From DAOUMF01 sp034411955 (GTDB taxonomy: Bacteria; Chloroflexota; Dehalococcoidia; SM23-28-2; RBG-16-64-32): DNA of 7,300 nucleotides. Shown here piece by piece: positions 5,346 through 7,300 of this stretch (position 1 is the stretch's first letter; each line of letters starts with the position of its first letter). The DNA lies in the NCBI GenBank assembly GCA_034411955.1, contig DAOUMF010000039.1, forward strand, positions 1 through 7,300. The letters are read 5' to 3'. The position numbers were made by a program, and so were the translations under genes. A model generated the notes under the pieces. The model was given only the letters and a program-made list of their open reading frames with translations, was not told the origin of the DNA and did not search any database.

Positions 5346-5924
5346 ATGTCGTTCCCCTGTCGAATGGCCGTGCTCAGTCCGCTACCGCTGATGGTTGCGC
5401 TTGCCGCCTGCGGGGACAATGGCGTCCCGGACGTAACCATCACGCCTCCCACGCCCACTGTCACAGCGGCGCCTACGCCCACTGCCACACCGGTTCCCTC
5501 TCCCACCGTGACACCCTCGCCCACCCCTACTCCGTCGCCGAGCCCTGAGGCGGAACCGCCTCACGCAGCCCCCATCGAACTTGACCCCGAAGTGGACCCG
5601 CTTGGCGAAGACGTCCTGCGACCGACCTTGGAGCCGGGAGGCGTCCTCAACCTGGACCCCCTGCAACTGGCCGAGGAGTTGGACGTTACTCCTCCCCCCT
5701 GCGCCAGCCTGGCGTTCTACCTTAGCTGGCAGGTGCGCGACCCCTACCCGCCCACAGCCGTCGATATCGAACTCTACTGGACGCGCATGGGCGGCACGGA
5801 GCTGATAGGGGAGGGCCCGTCTGGCCAGGCCAGCCGCGGCTGCGGGGGGATCCAGGTGGTCAACAACAGCGATGTCGCGGTGACGGTGGAGATCCGCTAC
5901 GCTATCGGCGAGTTCACGGGCTGA
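5346..5924 (+). CDS. Second Pro-Thr-linker lipoprotein, function unknown
   Basis: The 192-residue product has a signal peptide with Arg6, a hydrophobic stretch about 8-21 and a lipobox LAAC with Cys22 as the probable lipidated residue. A Pro/Thr/Ser linker covers about residues 34-72. The core (73-192) is rich in predicted beta segments such as SLAFYLSW, VDIELYW and VAVTVEIRYAI; Cys119 and Cys166 could form a disulfide. It is probably tethered to the outer face of the cell membrane. It has the same layout as the first lipoprotein (3938-4639), but their cores show no clear similarity by eye. The frame stays open upstream to GTG 5271 and ATG 5274, which would add 24-25 Arg-rich residues before the signal peptide. 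It follows translin after 71 bases and may be read from the same transcript. No enzyme motif is recognised. Confidence 0.8.
   Translation: MSFPCRMAVLSPLPLMVALAACGDNGVPDVTITPPTPTVTAAPTPTATPVPSPTVTPSPTPTPSPSPEAEPPHAAPIELDPEVDPLGEDVLRPTLEPGGVLNLDPLQLAEELDVTPPPCASLAFYLSWQVRDPYPPTAVDIELYWTRMGGTELIGEGPSGQASRGCGGIQVVNNSDVAVTVEIRYAIGEFTG
5445..5561 (+). repeat. Low-complexity Pro-Thr-Ser codon tract in the second lipoprotein gene
   Basis: Irregular repeats of CCC/CCT/CCG with ACC/ACT/ACG and TCG/TCT codons encode the linker, with CTACGCCCACTG- and CACGCCCACTG-like units at about 5449-5484. It is comparable to the tract in the gene at 3938-4639. Confidence 0.55.
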
Positions 5925-5959
5925 GGCGCCTGCCCTCGCGGATTCCGCCTCTGTTTCTC
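5923..5959 (+). terminator. Weak intrinsic terminator-like hairpin after the operon
   Basis: GAGGCG (5923-5928, overlapping the stop codon) pairs with CGCCTC (5946-5951) across a 17-base loop, followed by TGTTTCTC. A smaller alternative stem, GCGG-ATT-CCGC at 5938-5948, competes with it. The long loop and interrupted T tract make this a weak candidate, but its place between the lipoprotein and the uvrA promoter fits the end of the operon. Confidence 0.35.
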
Positions 5960-6009
5960 AAGAACGCCCACGGCTGCTCCGCCACGCTATCGCCGACTCC
6001 CTAAAACCC

Positions 6010-6038
6010 TTGTTCTAATCTTGACAGCGCGATACAAT
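6010..6038 (+). promoter_or_regulatory. Sigma70-like promoter of uvrA
   Basis: A -10 box TACAAT (6033-6038, one mismatch to consensus) has TTGTTC (6010-6015) 17 bases upstream. A perfect -35 hexamer TTGACA is also present at 6021-6026, but its partner at 17 bases (6044-6049) reads only TTTAGG. Either pair would give a short leader of about 20-35 bases. The surrounding AT content is much higher than elsewhere in the window, which supports a promoter here. Confidence 0.55.
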
Positions 6039-6064
6039 AACGCTTTAGGCCACGACCCGCAGCC

Positions 6065-6070
6065 GGAGGT
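6065..6070 (+). promoter_or_regulatory. Shine-Dalgarno deciding the uvrA start
   Basis: GGAGGT is one base from the in-frame ATG 6072 but seven bases from ATG 6078. Normal spacing favours 6078, so the protein begins MPLDSIIVRGAREHNL. Confidence 0.75.
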
Positions 6071-6077
6071 CATGCAG

Positions 6078-7300
<1,223 letters not shown>

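Noticed and set aside
6011..6027. TGT-N10-ACA in the uvrA promoter as a possible LexA (SOS) operator.
   Set aside because: The spacing differs from the proteobacterial CTGT-N8-ACAG, the inner bases are not palindromic, and it does not match the GAAC-N4-GTTC type either.

Overview
The window is GC-rich, densely coding bacterial DNA. It holds eight protein genes and no RNA gene, insertion sequence or CRISPR array that I can see. The mix suggests a Chloroflexota-like bacterium (possibly Dehalococcoidia or a relative). The clues are two lipoproteins with long Pro-Thr linkers, a bacterial translin homologue, FmdB-type zinc ribbons and an ACAD10/11-type acyl-CoA dehydrogenase beside its kinase. This placement is inferred from gene content and not from a marker-gene comparison.

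Left part (1-2462): two divergent genes share a 158-base intergenic region. The minus-strand gene encodes an acyl-CoA dehydrogenase of the ACAD10/11 type. The plus-strand gene encodes an aminoglycoside-phosphotransferase-fold kinase of the type fused to that dehydrogenase in animal ACAD10/ACAD11. Together they look like a split version of the enzyme pair that phosphorylates 4-hydroxyacyl-CoA and then eliminates the phosphate, so that 4-hydroxy acids can enter beta-oxidation (compare LvaA/LvaC of Pseudomonas putida levulinate catabolism).

Middle part (2475-5924): a tight co-directional run follows the kinase, with gaps of 2-12 bases or 4-base overlaps up to the translin gene. It encodes a RecB/Cas4-like PD-(D/E)XK nuclease with a probable Fe-S cluster, two tandem FmdB-like zinc-ribbon proteins, a lipoprotein, a translin-family protein that keeps the acidic residues expected of the C3PO/TRAX RNase site, and, after 71 bases, a second lipoprotein. 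No known pathway joins these genes. A nuclease plus a translin is the most unusual pairing here.

Right part (5925-7300): a weak terminator-like hairpin and a sigma70-like promoter precede uvrA, whose first 407 codons are present before the window ends. UvrA is the damage-recognition ATPase of nucleotide excision repair.
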